Source: Xanthoparmelia taractica (taxonomy: Eukaryota > Ascomycota > Lecanoromycetes > Lecanorales > Parmeliaceae). Taken from it: 64,000 bases of DNA. Positions within the stretch are counted from its first letter, which is position 1. Each line of letters begins with the position of its first letter. Where the stretch lies: contig JANQBS010000168.1 in assembly GCA_033085395.1 (NCBI GenBank), positions 1-64,000 on the forward strand, given 5' to 3'. Under the pieces are notes generated by a model, which saw only the letters and a program-made list of their open reading frames with translations, had not been told where the DNA came from and ran no database searches. Shown one piece after another: positions 45,003-56,971 of the stretch. A program made the position numbers and the translations under genes.

Positions 45003-46136
45003 TTGAGTCGGATGCAGACCTTCAGGAGTGGTTGGAGTCATTTTGCTAAGAGTACCACTTCTTGGGAGACCTTACCAACTCTCAGAGATCCCCTCTGTCC
45101 CCACTCACGGCAGATGAGCTCAGAAGTACTACGCCTGGCAGGCTTTATCTGGGAACATCTGCGTGGACTGAATTTGGAAGGACGGAGAGGCAATGTCACG
45201 AGCATGCTCTCAAGCTGTGCGGCTGGCGGAAATTGTGGCTATCGTTCTGGAACAACTCCAGGGTACCAACGCTCTTTTCGCAGCTCTACAAGTCAATAGG
45301 CTGTGAGCAGATGAAGCTACGACGGTTCTGTGGCGTGAAGATCCCCCGATTCTGGCACTGATCCACATTAGCCATACCGAGAGGGTTCAATATTACGCCA
45401 ACAAAATTTCATCCCTGGATCTGGCCTATCCTGGGGAGATGTGGAGCGAAAGTTGCCAATTTGAATTAGTACGGTTCCCGCGCTTGACCTGGATATCCAC
45501 AAAGATCCTCGATAAGAAAGATGAGCAGTTATTGTCGCAGTTCCTGCAAGCTAGATTACAGACGTTTCGATGTGCTGCAGGGTCAAAATCAGAGAGAATT
45601 GCGATACAGGTAGAGGCACTGGGTCCTTCTCCCCAAAACATACTGATATCGAAGCTGCCTGGCACAACCACCAACTGGGACCTTGTTCGGTTCCTGAGTG
45701 GTAGGCTTTCTTTGACAAGCATTCGTCTGCGGCACGGCCTGGAAGACGTCGCATCTGACGAGCTCTATCTTGCCCTCTTTAATACCAGATGTGGTTCATT
45801 CCCACAACAAAGTCGAAAGAGTAGAAGATCAGGAAAATTTAAGCAAATGTTTCGAACCCTGGAGAACACCTCGTTTGAGCGAGCTGAATCGATGTCTTGC
45901 GGATAAACCTCCCCAATTGACCTTACCAAAGACAATCCAAGATGGCAGATCTCAATCGGGACTCGGAATTTGGAGAGAGGACTGAGTGTTCTAGACTAGG
46001 GCTTAGAGTTGCTGGTCAGCACGTTAGAAGGTTGGGTACTCCGGCGAAGTGGACGATAGTTTGGGCAACAATTACCGACTGGCCAGGCGAAAAGGAAAGA
46101 CTTGATCTGGTGAATTTTATCATGACAGACATCTGA
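45003..46136 (+). pseudogene. degraded F-box/LRR-type gene
   Basis: Adjacent plus-strand frames read as pieces of one protein. A coding-like N-terminal part lies at about 45062-45361, and an LRR-like part at 45439-45780 contains LLSQFLQARLQTFRC, LTSIRLRHGLEDVASDELYL and ALFNTRC. A further piece in another frame reaches 46136. The middle motifs resemble the LRR region of another group of fungal F-box proteins. No clear F-box remains, and the frame changes several times without usable introns, so a decayed gene is the best reading. Confidence 0.4.
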
Positions 46137-47853
46137 GTCATGGGAGGCGATGCATCAGTAAGAAGTGGACCTAACCACAGTATCGCGTGATCATCATCTA
46201 TTCCAGGGTTTGGAGAGAAAAGATACGATAGTGGATGACAGATAATCTGAGCGCATGATCAAGCTGGTGAATGTAGGAGATGCTATTGGACGAGGAAGCC
46301 GGAGAAGCGATGAAGAATTCGATTGTCGACTGCTCAGTATATAGTTGAGCGGCATGATCGGATCTTCTTACAGTGCTGCAACTGAGCGAAGACAGCATGA
46401 GGTAGAATGTATTATTCGTCAAGGCTAATAAAGAGTGGAACAGCGACACCCGCTACTGACGGTTCTAACGAATAGAAAATCTTCGCACACATCTTGCAAA
46501 AAGCCTCTCCGCTTAATGAGGACTGCTTGACAGGAATCTATAAGTAGTACTCATTGAGACCTAGATGTGAGAGAGCAGACTCACATCAAGCTAATTCATG
46601 GCCCGGCTTCACTGTTAATCAGGGTTACATGAAGACGAGCCACCAGGCTACTTTACAACCGTGAGATCATCGCCGCACCGATGCTATGGGTTCGAGGCAT
46701 CGAGAGACGGCAAAGACCCTGAGGGGCAAAACCATCCTCCGTCAGCCAATAACGGGCCATGTCCGCCCGGCGGTTACAGCGTTACGCAGGTGTCAGCCAC
46801 CCACCAAACAGCTGCGGCAGCCCCTGCTATTTTCCCTGCTCTCGAGGAGCTTCATGGTGCCTAATAAGATCACTTCACCATCTTGCAGACACACTTGATG
46901 AGTTTTGGAAGCTTACATAAAGACAATTTTTGGAAATCAGAAACGCACTACTCTGCCACTGTTTTATGCCAATGGCAGAACTTTATATTGAAGCGTTGCA
47001 GCAGTGACCACAAAGATGCGCACAGTAGTAAAACAGCTTGTTGCCCACCAGACCGCAATGAGTGGCCCCAGGGACACTCACACCTCACACAACGATCCAC
47101 AGGATTGGAAAGGGCAACTGCGACTTCGCTCCCGTTCGGTGTCCAAGAACCAGAAGCCATTTACATTTTGTGGAAATCCTGAAAGGGGGTCAAACGGAAC
47201 TTCGAACACATGTTTATGTATCACAAAACCTGTTGCACTCTATGTTCCGCTCAACAAGTCTCACGGCCCATTCTCGTTTATTCACCTATTTCCTCAATAT
47301 GCTGACACCGAACGTGCATAATCATTGTGCTCGCCACTCGGGCACGTCAACAACATTAGACTTGGGCGCTGTCTTCGACCTTCGATCTGATTGACTGAAT
47401 TCCTTTTCTCCCACACACCCTCTTCGTATCCAAGCGGAGACAGGCGTCGAAAAAAATTTCGATCCAGTCAACCTTGCTCTCTTTACGGCACAAGGCATGA
47501 GTGGACTCGAATTAAGCTTACAGCTGCTACATATTTCCCGCGCATCAACCTATCAAACAAACAGTTCCCCCTTCAGACAAGGCGATGACACCCTCAACGA
47601 TTGGACCACAGCCCCATTCTTCCCCGTTACAGAGGTTCCATCTCTTTGGGCCTGCTATCCGAACGTTTTCAACTCAGAGTGGAGACATTCCTCTGCAACA
47701 ATCCGTTTTGGATGTGCAACCACAGTATGGCCAAAGCTATGATGGAGGGCTCATATTACATTCTGCTGAGTGGTATCCTCCTGACATACATAATTGCTCG
47801 AGGTCCACTGACAAACGCAGATTCCAGATCATCTTCCTCAATCATACATAATT
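46137..47853. other. intergenic or undetermined 5' part of the zinc-finger gene
   Basis: From about 47497 several overlapping frames are open on the plus strand. The one at 47585-47851 (Gln/Ser/Pro-rich, QSVLDVQPQYGQSYDGG) resembles a transcription-factor N-terminus and may be an upstream exon of the next gene, but no splice could be fixed. Nothing is recognised at 46140-47490. Confidence 0.35.
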
Positions 47854-49791
47854 TTGCAAGGCAAGAAAATGGCAAAACCTTGGCTGGACACGTCGTGCTG
47901 CCAGGCCCACTCAGACACCATACACCCAGCAAGTCACCCTGAAACACAAAGACTTCTCCGTTCCCATGAACAGGCCGGGTTAATCCATCCTTATCCTTTT
48001 CGTCTCAATGACTTTCCTACTACGGCCCTTCCTAACCTCAACGACGCCTATCGCTCTAGCACAATGGGCCTCACCCGAGGACGGTGCGAGTGTTCCCAAA
48101 GAACGGAGCATCCACCAGGTACGACTCCCTTCAACCGAAGCGTCTGTCATACTTCAACAACAGCAAACTTCTTCGATTTGTATCAAAGCGTACCTTCACA
48201 AGCGGAGCTCCGTGTTACATTGCCTCCCTTTCTGGCCGTTACAGAAGATCAAACCTTGTCTTTGAAAATGCAGTTCGAGGAATATGCGTACGAAAGCCTC
48301 CCAGATGTTGTCGGCTTTCAAGGCACAGCTCATGGGAGGAATTCTTCTACACATGCAACACCTTTGTACGGTCTCGCCCCTCACGGAACAGGAAATCTGG
48401 AAGACTTCACTTCAAGCACACTTCGATCCAATGGAGAGAATATTCAGGATGCGGTTTATCCACCTCGACCCTACAAGACAAAGCCTTTACCCGTCTTTGA
48501 CCCTTCATACATCCCAATTGACAACGATATTTCGTCAACGACCGATGGAACCAGCCAGTGGCCATCAAGCATTGCGGCTGCTTCAAACATCACCGCCACG
48601 CATTGTTCCGCTCCAAAAGTGACAAGCTACGACAACGTTGGATCCTTAGAAAAGTCGACCTCTTTGCAACGCCATTACGAAAACAGGGACTCCAACGACA
48701 TCAACCAACCTACTGTACCCTCTGTCTCACGTCATCAACGGCGACGCGTTAAGAAGGAACCTTGTCTTAGTGATGCCGAATCTTCGAACCCCTCTCTTTC
48801 ACAGCTTCTCGGTCCAATGGAGCCTGGTCCCAGCGACATCAACTCTTCCGGCTTCTCTAATACACAGCTCCTCGTTCCAAAGGAACCTCCTCTTCATGAT
48901 GTCGACCCCTCACAGCCTGCCACTCCATGCCATCCGATTAAGAACGAGCCCAGTCTCGAAGAGATTGAGCCTTCCAACACCTCCACCGAGAATGAAGCCG
49001 ACTCAGACTATGTATTCAGAACATGTACGTTCCATTACGACAATATCATAAACCCTTCAGATGAATGCCAAGTAAGCGGCTTCGATACGGTCAACTCACA
49101 CAAGGTCAGCAATCAACATGGCCCACACTCTTTGGAACCTTGCATCGCCCAGCATAGCAGCCAGCCCGTTGGAGACGCCGGCTTCGAAGAGAAGTTACAG
49201 CCGCAGGGAATGGATTGTCAACAGATTATATCCAACATCGTGTCAGCAGCATCAGAGCCCCACAAAAAGGAGACGAAGCCGAGAAAAAAGAAGCAGAAGG
49301 ATCCAAGAACAAGAAAGGAGAAGGAGCAAAGAATAAAGGCGAATCCCGACCGCATCCGTAAAAATTACAGCTCACGTCGAAGGCACAACCCAAGAATTCT
49401 GTACTGGTGCGCCGATCCAACATGCAAAGCATCTCAAGAACGTGGCTTCCGCGCTTTCTGTACCACCGAGGACACACGACGGCATCTGGCAATGCATGAA
49501 CCGCCCAAGATGCTCTGCAAATTACCCCATGAGGATGGAGGCAGATACGAAGGCCGCCGGACGGATCATCTCAGGGAGTGAGTCTTGCCCACCCACACCG
49601 CATACCTCTCCAGCTCTTTGAGGAAGAACAGTATTGACGTTGATATGTATGTATGTAGACACATTAGGCACGTGCACAAGGATAGGAGTGTCGATGAGCC
49701 GGAGATTAAAGAGATGATTGATGCGCAGAGGTTTAAGCTGCCGGAGCTCAGGGAAGGGGTGAATGTCATTGCTGTTCAGACGCGATATTAG
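47854..49791 (+). CDS. C2H2-type zinc-finger protein
   Basis: Two exons (47854-49577, 49659-49791; intron donor GTGAGT) give 618 aa in frame; the true start may be upstream. The first 300 residues are low complexity, Ser/Thr/Pro/Asn-rich. Residues about 300-380 hold four degenerate repeats with K/M-x-EP followed by acidic and Ser residues (VKKEPCLSDAESSN, VPKEPPLHDVDPS, IKNEPSLEEIEPSN). A Lys/Arg-rich stretch (PRKKKQKDPRTRKEKEQR) precedes the C-terminal finger region: YWCADPTCKASQERGF, HLAMH, then CKLPHEDGGRYEGRRTDHLR. The splice completes HIRHVHK in the second exon. It is probably a nuclear DNA-binding protein. The splice is strongly supported because it restores the second finger histidines. 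Confidence 0.75.
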
Positions 49792-50551
49792 TGCACCCCC
49801 CGGGCTGAGTACGATGGGGCAGATGCTGGGGGTGAACGCTGCCCTTACCATGTTGATTGTTGGAAAGGTTTTGTCCTGTTTCCCGGGGCCGCAAGGATGT
49901 AGTTCTTGCCCTTCCGACCCTGTGTACCCATACTTTAGACTCTCATGCGTTTGCTTTGCAGAAATCGAATAGAATAGACCATCACCGTCATTCTAATACC
50001 TCTTTACGAACAAAAGTATACCCCACCGCTTTCCCACTCACCCCCAACAACCCCACACCAGTGCAAAAAAAAATCCTCACGCCACCAACCCTCGCCAAGA
50101 AATCTTCCCACCCCTTTCCTTCTTTTCAACCTTGCCCCCCTCCCCTTTCCCCCCTCCTCTTCCCCCCCCCCCCCCAAACAACCCTTCCCCCTTCTTCCTT
50201 CTTCCCTCTCCTTCTCCCCATTTATCCCCTTCCATTTTGACATGAAATCTCGAAGCACACATCACACATCAATCCCCCTCTCCCCTTATCTCGCCACTTT
50301 GCCTTGCCTACTTCCCTCCTCCGTTTCCATCCATACCCACCTCACCTCACCTCACCGTTGAGCGGATTAGATTGAATTAGCTATATTCCTCCTTCTCTCT
50401 GGCCCTTTTGCTCCTCATGCGTCTCCGGCCTTGTGTTTTTTCTTTTGGTTTATCCATGCCTCGTCGTTTACGTTTCCAGTCTGGGTTTCATTTTCATAAG
50501 GTATCTTCACGTCTTGACGTCTCATCAATCTTAAATCCAACCGGAAGAGAC
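49792..50551. other. intergenic, pyrimidine-rich
   Basis: Contains a C/T tract at about 50090-50230 with a run of 14 C (about 50163-50176), typical of fungal promoter DNA ahead of the next gene. No coding sequence is supported. Confidence 0.5.
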
Positions 50552-51023
50552 ATGGACAGCGCACCTCGATCTCAGACCAACTTCCCAACTCCTTCTCCAC
50601 TCTCAGACTGGATCGCGCGAAAGGAAAAGCAATGTAAGACAATACGATGCAAAATAACGCAACGCAACACATACCACAACCCCACAGCCAACGCAAAACC
50701 CTCTACGTCCCATGCCATCGTCCCACCCCTCCTATCGCACCATCGTTCCATCGCCCATCGGACCATCACCCCTTCCCTCCATCCCATCCCTCCATCCCTC
50801 CTCCGCCTCAGACCCAAGACCCCCAACCCTCCGCACCAGATTAAATAACATCGAGCCCAAACAACAGACTCCCATCCCAACCCCCCCCCAAGGACCCTAC
50901 TCTCCTTTACATCCCCCGCCCGCCCGCTCGCTTCCCCTCTCCCCTCTAAAAAAACCCAAGCCCGAAACCTCAAGCACGGCACCGTTACTGCCTTGGCGTA
51001 ATTTTAGATTAGAGAAAAGATGA
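50552..51023 (+). CDS. small proline-rich hypothetical protein
   Basis: ATG 50552 opens a 27-codon exon ending at a consensus donor (GTAAGA). A 178-bp intron (50634-50811) joins it in frame to an exon ending at 51023, giving 97 aa. The product is Pro/Ser/Lys/Arg-rich: MDSAPRSQTNFPTPSPLSDW at the start, LPWRNFRLEKR at the end. It is probably disordered. I recognise no family. A long pyrimidine-rich leader upstream fits a real promoter, but composition bias makes the call tentative. Confidence 0.4.
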
Positions 51024-51919
51024 TATATCTATTATATATATAAATAGAACTTTAAATAGAGAATAGGAGTGTACTAGAATAGTGAGATGAGAGAGCGGGA
51101 GCGGGAGATCAAATTCCCCCATTCCCCCCCAACCCCCCGTACAACCCCAAAGCCAACAAGAGCAAAAAAAAAGAAAGGAGCAAAAAGCAGCGCATCGCAA
51201 GCCTTTTCAAGGAAACGAAACCCACACCGACCAATCCAAAAGAAAAGATAAGATAAGAAAAAGGAAAAGCAAAAGCAAAAGTAAAGACCGCAAGAGTGAA
51301 CAACCCCTCCACCCTCCCCCCCCCCTTCCCCCCAAACGCCCCCACGAGAAAGAGCAAAAACGACATAAAAAGGGCCGGCATCCCCACAATACCAACGCGC
51401 CAACAATGGCCGCTACTGTAAGCGGTAGCATAAAGATAAGCACAGATAGATAGATAGTAAGTAACAATATAACATGGACAAGGGCAGCTAGGCTGTAGAA
51501 GGAAGGACCTCGCTGTGGGGAAAAGGATAAGGGGGAGGATGAGGGGGAGGGGAGGGGAGGAGAGGAGAGGAGAGGAGAAGAGAGGAGAGGAGGGAATGGG
51601 AGCTAAGATGAGATGGATGGATGAGGAAAAGGATAAGGATAAGGGAAGGGGGGAGGAGATGGATGAGAGGGGAGGAGATGCGGTGGATGAGGGTAGGTAG
51701 GTAAGGTAGGTAAGGTAGGTTCGTCTCGGGACTGCTGTTGCGGATACATGTGCGAGCTCCACCATGACAATTGTCATTATCGTATACATGATCGTTCATA
51801 TATGCATGTGAGAAAATGGTATCATGTACAAATCCAAAAGATACACCCACCCGCATAGTCTTAAGTCGACATCCAAAGGTAAATTCAGATATCCAACCCG
51901 GACTCCGATTCCCGGTCCC
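51024..51919. other. intergenic with purine tract
   Basis: Convergent 3' region between the proline-rich gene and the Pth11-like gene. It holds A-rich DNA at 51160-51290 and the homopurine tract listed next. The long minus-strand frames (up to 226 codons) are low-complexity shadows. Confidence 0.5.
51510..51712. repeat. homopurine GGAGA/GGGGA tract
   Basis: Nearly continuous G/A on the plus strand, with GAGGG and GGAGA pentamers followed by GGATAA and GGATGA repeats. G-quadruplex or triplex formation is possible from the GGGG runs. Confidence 0.85.
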
Positions 51920-53439
51920 TTACACCCAACCCCTATGATACCTATAAGTTCCAAAATCCTTATCCCCTTCTTCGCCAGCATAGTCTTCCCTCCGCGTCCC
52001 CTGCAGCGGCAGGTCAAAGCTGTCGCTGACGTTTAACTCTTCATCCTTGGCCCACGTCACATTCTCCGGCTTCTCCACCTCGTGCCGCCGTTCTGATTTC
52101 CGGCCGAGACCAAGAGTGATGCCAGAACGTTGTCGTGGACCCTGGGATGGCCGTGCTGAGATGCCCGATCTCGCAACACCGTCGCCACGGCCGATATTAC
52201 TATTTTCATTACGTCTACTTGCGGGGACTTTCTCCCCAATATCCGGACCCCGCGGTTGCCCGTCCAGCTTGTCCTGCGGTTTCCTCTTCCGCCACGGCCG
52301 TTTATACCAGGGGGTCTGAGACGGAGGGGAGAACCAGGTCAGCTGGCTCGCGGGCGTCTGTACGCTATCCAGGCTCTCGTTATCGTGACTGCATCTCGCT
52401 TGCGCGACTCTTGCTCTCAGGTACAGGACAAATGGGCGCATTATAGGGACACAGGCGCCGATGATGGCGAAGTTGACTTCCAGAATGCGGGTCAGGGCGT
52501 TGCCGACACCGACCCAGGTGTAGTCGTCGGCGAGGATTTCCCAGGAGTAGGAGGTGCGAACGATGCAGACGACGCCGGTGATGATGCCGAGGCCCATGAG
52601 GAGGTTGAGGGATACTTTTGTGCGGAGTTTGAGGCGGGCGTTCCAGAGGAGGAGGATTGGGAAGCCGGCACCGATGAAATCCGTTATTATTGAGAAGACT
52701 GTAGCGGTTCAGTGATTGCTCCTTTTCATCTCTTCTTAATAGACATGCTAAGCAGCTCGGGAGTCTCAGGGCCACAGGCAGACTTACCGCCCTGAACGAT
52801 GATAATCTTCTGCACGGCTTTCTTACTCATACAATGACCCGACACCGGCCCCTGGACCGACTGCCAATTCTTCTGCAAGGGTATGCACTGAAACATATAC
52901 AGTAACGTCAAAGGCACATGCGTGACCACCAAGAATCCAATCAACCCAAAAAGGAACCACCGCCATCGCTCGAATTTAGAGATTCGTAATAGGAAGAGGC
53001 AGATTGAGATTTTGCTGAGGGCGAGGGTGATGAAGACTTGGATCCAGTCCAAAAAGTTGTATTTGAGGAAACCTTCGTAGTGGTCCAGAGGAAGGTATCT
53101 GACGTGTCGACCAAGGCCGTAGTTGACTTCGAGCATGACGAAGCCCATGCCTACGGCGTTGACCATCTGCTCAGACACGATTCGTGATCAGCCATTGCGA
53201 TCTTCCGCGATTTTCTTTTCTTTCTCATGTGGTCGAGTGGTGTTGTGGGTAGGAGTGCTCACCTGGGTAAGAGCAATGATGGCATCGTCCCAGCCAAAAT
53301 TGTGGGTGATCCATATCCTCGTAATCAAGCGCAAACAGACGAGTATCGTGGCGGGACCAAAGATGGCCCAGTTGACGCCAATGAGCATAGGACCGAGATT
53401 CCTGTCGCCCGTTGAAGGGATTATCTCTGCCTTGTCCAT
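51920..53439 (-). CDS. Pth11/rhodopsin-like seven-helix membrane protein
   Basis: 444 aa from three exons that close exactly: 53439-53263, 53166-52788, 52698-51920. It belongs to the fungal rhodopsin-domain (Pth11-related) integral membrane family. Visible hallmarks are GVNWAIFGPATILVCLRLIT in TM1, GWDDAIIALTQ at the TM2 entry, YGLGRHVRYL after TM2 and FLDWIQVFITLALSKISICL in TM3. Later come an IPLQKNW loop and FIGAGFPILLLW, with VCIVRTSYSW in the later helices. A polar C-terminal tail of about 150 residues follows (Lys/Arg, Pro, Ser-rich). Family members are putative surface receptors sensing host or nutrient cues; the ligand is unknown. No CFEM domain precedes the helices. Confidence 0.9.
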
Positions 53440-54335
53440 TGCAACGGCAACCAACACTTAACCGACACTGCGAGCTGTGAGAGATGCCACCGTACAATCA
53501 TCGCTCGGTGTATATGCGTTGGTCTGTCACGATTCTGTCGAGGAGGTAGTGGTGGCAGCGTTGGGAGGTTGTACAAAGATAGGCGGTTGGAGGTGGGCAA
53601 ATGTGGAGATATGCAGGGAGGTGAGGAATTCCGAGTTCTTGGAGGATGGAGTGGAAGGAATCCTGGGGAATGGAGGATTGACGCAGAGCTAAAGAAGCGT
53701 CAAGTCGATCATTCTGCACCCTGGCCTTCTTCGTGGCTTCGACCGTCCTTTCCTCTTACTTCTCAATAATGATAATCCTTCGTGGCTCGCTGACCGAAGG
53801 GATCCGGCTCCTCTTGCTATCACACAAGTAGTAAGGATCAGCAAGGAGTGGCAAGGATTGCCTTGAAGCTTTGACCTTCTGGCTGGCGTCGCCGGGCTGT
53901 CATGAGTGAGGAAGGATGGATTGATATTGATATTGATAGACGTTGTATGGGGGAGGAAGGGTGTTCTCAGCGGCAGGCGAAACATGTTCGTTCTATCATG
54001 GTGTGAGACGAGTGGATATACTCGAATCGCCGCATCCCCGCATTTGAAGCATTAAGTTGTACCAAGTATTATTCTCCGAATATAAATCAAAAGTGAATAA
54101 AAAAAGGGGTCCGAGTTCCGAGTACCTATTTTTCAACCTTTATCTATTATGTCATACTTATGAACCATCTAACCGCACGAATAGCACGTGTCTTGATTTA
54201 TGCATAACGTGCATAATGTCTCGCTTATGCACGTTTTTCCTCTAACCGAGCTATCTATCAATGACGTTATCTGATGCAAACTCTCGCATTCTCTAAAATA
54301 CACCTGGCGGTAGAAAGACTACCTTACGTAACAAT
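53440..54335. other. intergenic
   Basis: No supported gene. AT-richer DNA at 54030-54300 separates the 3' end of the oxidoreductase gene from the receptor promoter. Confidence 0.45.
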
Positions 54336-55684
54336 CTAATAACTCTCTCTCGTTCCATTCTTGGCGCTACGAATTATCGCCTCCACCATCTTGTGCCTTT
54401 GGACCGCCACATCAAAATCCACCAAATCCTCATTCCCTTCAGCAAATGCACTATACACCGCTCCAATCCCTCCAAACGCTCCCTCTCCCACTTCAACCTC
54501 CTCCCATTCGGCCCCCTTCCTTGTCGCATACGCCCCTCCCTCTTCCTCCCCTTTGCCCTTCGGTTTGGCCGGCCGAGACTGATACAGGGTAGGTGGACTC
54601 ATCGCGATCAATTGGCTCAGACCTTCAAATTTTAGCGACCCTTTCTCCCCATGGATGATCCATTCAAATTGTCCGGGCGTCGCTTCCGTTGTCGACGCCG
54701 ACACAAAGCTGACGCCCGCACCACTCTCCAGCACGCCTTGGATCGAGATGAAGTCGGCAATGTTGCTCTTGACCGGCTCCCCCTTGGAACCATCAGCTTG
54801 CACAAACCGAATCTCGGGGAAGGTCGTCGCAGTGGTCGCATTCAAGGATCCGAACTCCCCGAGAAGGTAACAAAGCGGATCCAGCGCATGGATCGTAGGA
54901 ATCGTCACCATGTTTGCTCCCTTCGTCGGGTCGTTGATATAGCTGTTCTTGACATGAAGACTCATCAGTAAGCTTATCGAACAAACCACAGTGGTTCCAG
55001 TGATGCGTCCGAGCGCGCCGGAATCGATAATCTCCTTTGCCTTCTGGACGCTGGGAACGAGCCGCGCTTGCAGACCGACGGCCGTTTTGACGCCTTGCTT
55101 CTTCGCCAGGGCAGCCAGCTCTTCTGCTTCTTGGAGGCCGTTCCCAAGAGGCCATTCGACAAAGACGGACTTTTTGGCATGAAGAGCTGGGAGGGCGAGC
55201 TGTTTATGGTAAGGTGTCTGCGGACTTGAAGTCAGCCCTGCTTCCCTCAATCCCCTCATACATCGTCTCCTGAAGGTAAAACATAAGCCATGTCGCAGGC
55301 TCACAGCCTTCTTATCTGATACTTCAGCCGCATGTCGAAGATGTAAATGTCACCCTTGACAAGCCAATTGCCATTCACTCAATCATTTCTCCATCTCTCT
55401 CCCTTAAGACTATACGAAACACAAGACCATACCTTAACGCTCACAACTACCAAATCAACATCCTTATCATTAGCGATAGCCTCTGGGCTGCTATACGCCT
55501 TGTCGGCCGAAACACCATGGGCCTCAGCAGCCTTCTTGGCCGTTTCAGGCGAAGACGTGTCGACAGCCACAAGCTTGAATGTCTCGTTCAACAGTGCCGA
55601 CTTGAGAGGGCTGGAGTGAGCGCTTGTGGCCCAGGCGGATTGGTCGGCCGAGAGACCGATGATGCCTACGCCAATAGGTGCCAT
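54336..55684 (-). CDS. Gfo/Idh/MocA family NAD(P)-dependent oxidoreductase
   Basis: 377 aa from two exons (55684-55433 and 55217-54336; 215-bp intron, unusually long here but phase-correct). The N-terminal Rossmann motif is IGVGIIGLSADQSAW, and VDLVVVSVK followed by TPYHKQLALPAL marks the typical splice-spanning segment. VFVEWPLGNGLQEAEELAAL and VGLQARLVPSVQKAKEII define the rest of the dinucleotide domain. The C-terminal half has the alpha/beta substrate domain (HALDPLCYLLGEFGSL, FEWIIHGEKGSLKF). Related fungal enzymes are Gal80-like or sugar dehydrogenases. A short odd stretch after ITGTTVV (CSISLLMSLHVKNSY) may hide a mis-called intron. Confidence 0.88.
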
Positions 55685-56971
55685 TATGCGGTGGTGGGAA
55701 GAATTTATGGGGGGTTCAATTTTGAAGACGAACTTGGAGAAACTGGTAGATGTTGAGGCAGACTATCTTGTAAATTACAGAGGCAGCCGTGAATGTAACA
55801 TGTGAGGAGCGTCGAATTTATAAACAAATATCCCAACCCATCCCATCGGGGGTTTCAAGGAGTCCGAGGTGCCTCCGCTTACAAATTTTCCAGCAATTGT
55901 GCATATTAGACCATCACGCAATCACTCATTCCATCAAGTCGGACGAAAACATCGAGAATCGGACAATGAAGTTCGTCCGACAACATGGTGCTCGACGAAG
56001 GAAGTATGGTCGCAGACGGAAAGATGATGCTCTACCGTATCACCAGATTTTACCCGCTCCTATCTATGCTTGGCATCTCAGCCCTATCAGACTCCAAGTT
56101 TTGGCCTACAAGCTCTGAACAGGGCAGCACTCTCTTCCCAGCAGCTCGGTGTCTAGGAAACTGAATTCTGCGGCATGGCCCGTATCAGGCATCCCCTATC
56201 AGCACATGAGATGATCGTATTAAAAGCTTCATCTCACAGAGGTAGCACTGCGAGAATGATATCATCTTCGAACGAGGACGGAAAGAGCTCTCCTAATGTT
56301 CCATCTGTTCTTCGCAAAAGCCCTACACCTCGAAAGCTGGTACTCAGATTGGGCTCGTCATAACTGGATAGTACTGTCTCCATGGCAAGGCCATCATAAA
56401 GCAACGCCCTGCGTGGGAAGATGGGCTTTCAAGCACCACTGATGGTTCTAGAATTTAGTAGACATGATATTTACAGAGCCTACCCTTGCGGTTGGCATTG
56501 CTCATGCTCATGCTCAGTACCAAGTATCTTATGGTCGTCGACGAAATGCAGTGAGGAAGGCCCGCACGCGACAAAAATAGCAATACTTTCCATGGCAGTA
56601 GTGATGGAGATGGTTCCTAAAGCGCCGGCAGGTGCAGTCAAGATCCGGCTTATGCATCCACGAAGCAATGAACGAGATTATGCTGATACCACTTTCAATA
56701 TCATAACAAACGTCTCACCATCGCCTTGTTCAAGTTTGCGCTCTTCGCTCTACTCGATCTGCTACATCTCACCCTCAGATTGCGGGATTGAAGACTTACG
56801 GCCTCCCTGAAGTCCAATAGACAAACTCGTCTATAATATCTCCCTCCACCATTGCTCACCATTGCCGCCTCGTGTCTCAACGACTAGTATATATTACTGC
56901 TTCAGTTTTCTTCCGCTTTCCGAACTCGGCCAAGTTATCTCCTCATATATTAGCATCATCCTACGTTGAAA
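55685..56971. other. intergenic, one possible micro-ORF
   Basis: A 62-codon frame at 56175-56363 (plus) has a Ser/Lys-rich coding-like C-terminus (SPTPRKLVLRLGS) but no recognised family; I do not call it. The remainder shows nothing but promoter DNA of the histone-fold gene. Confidence 0.35.

Noticed and set aside
48084..48752. Overlapping frames inside the C2H2 gene
   Set aside because: They are alternative-frame shadows of the 47854-49791 gene, which carries the zinc-finger motifs.
51074..51856. Several long minus-strand frames up to 226 codons
   Set aside because: They overlap each other in different frames across A-rich and GA-rich simple DNA; composition explains their openness.
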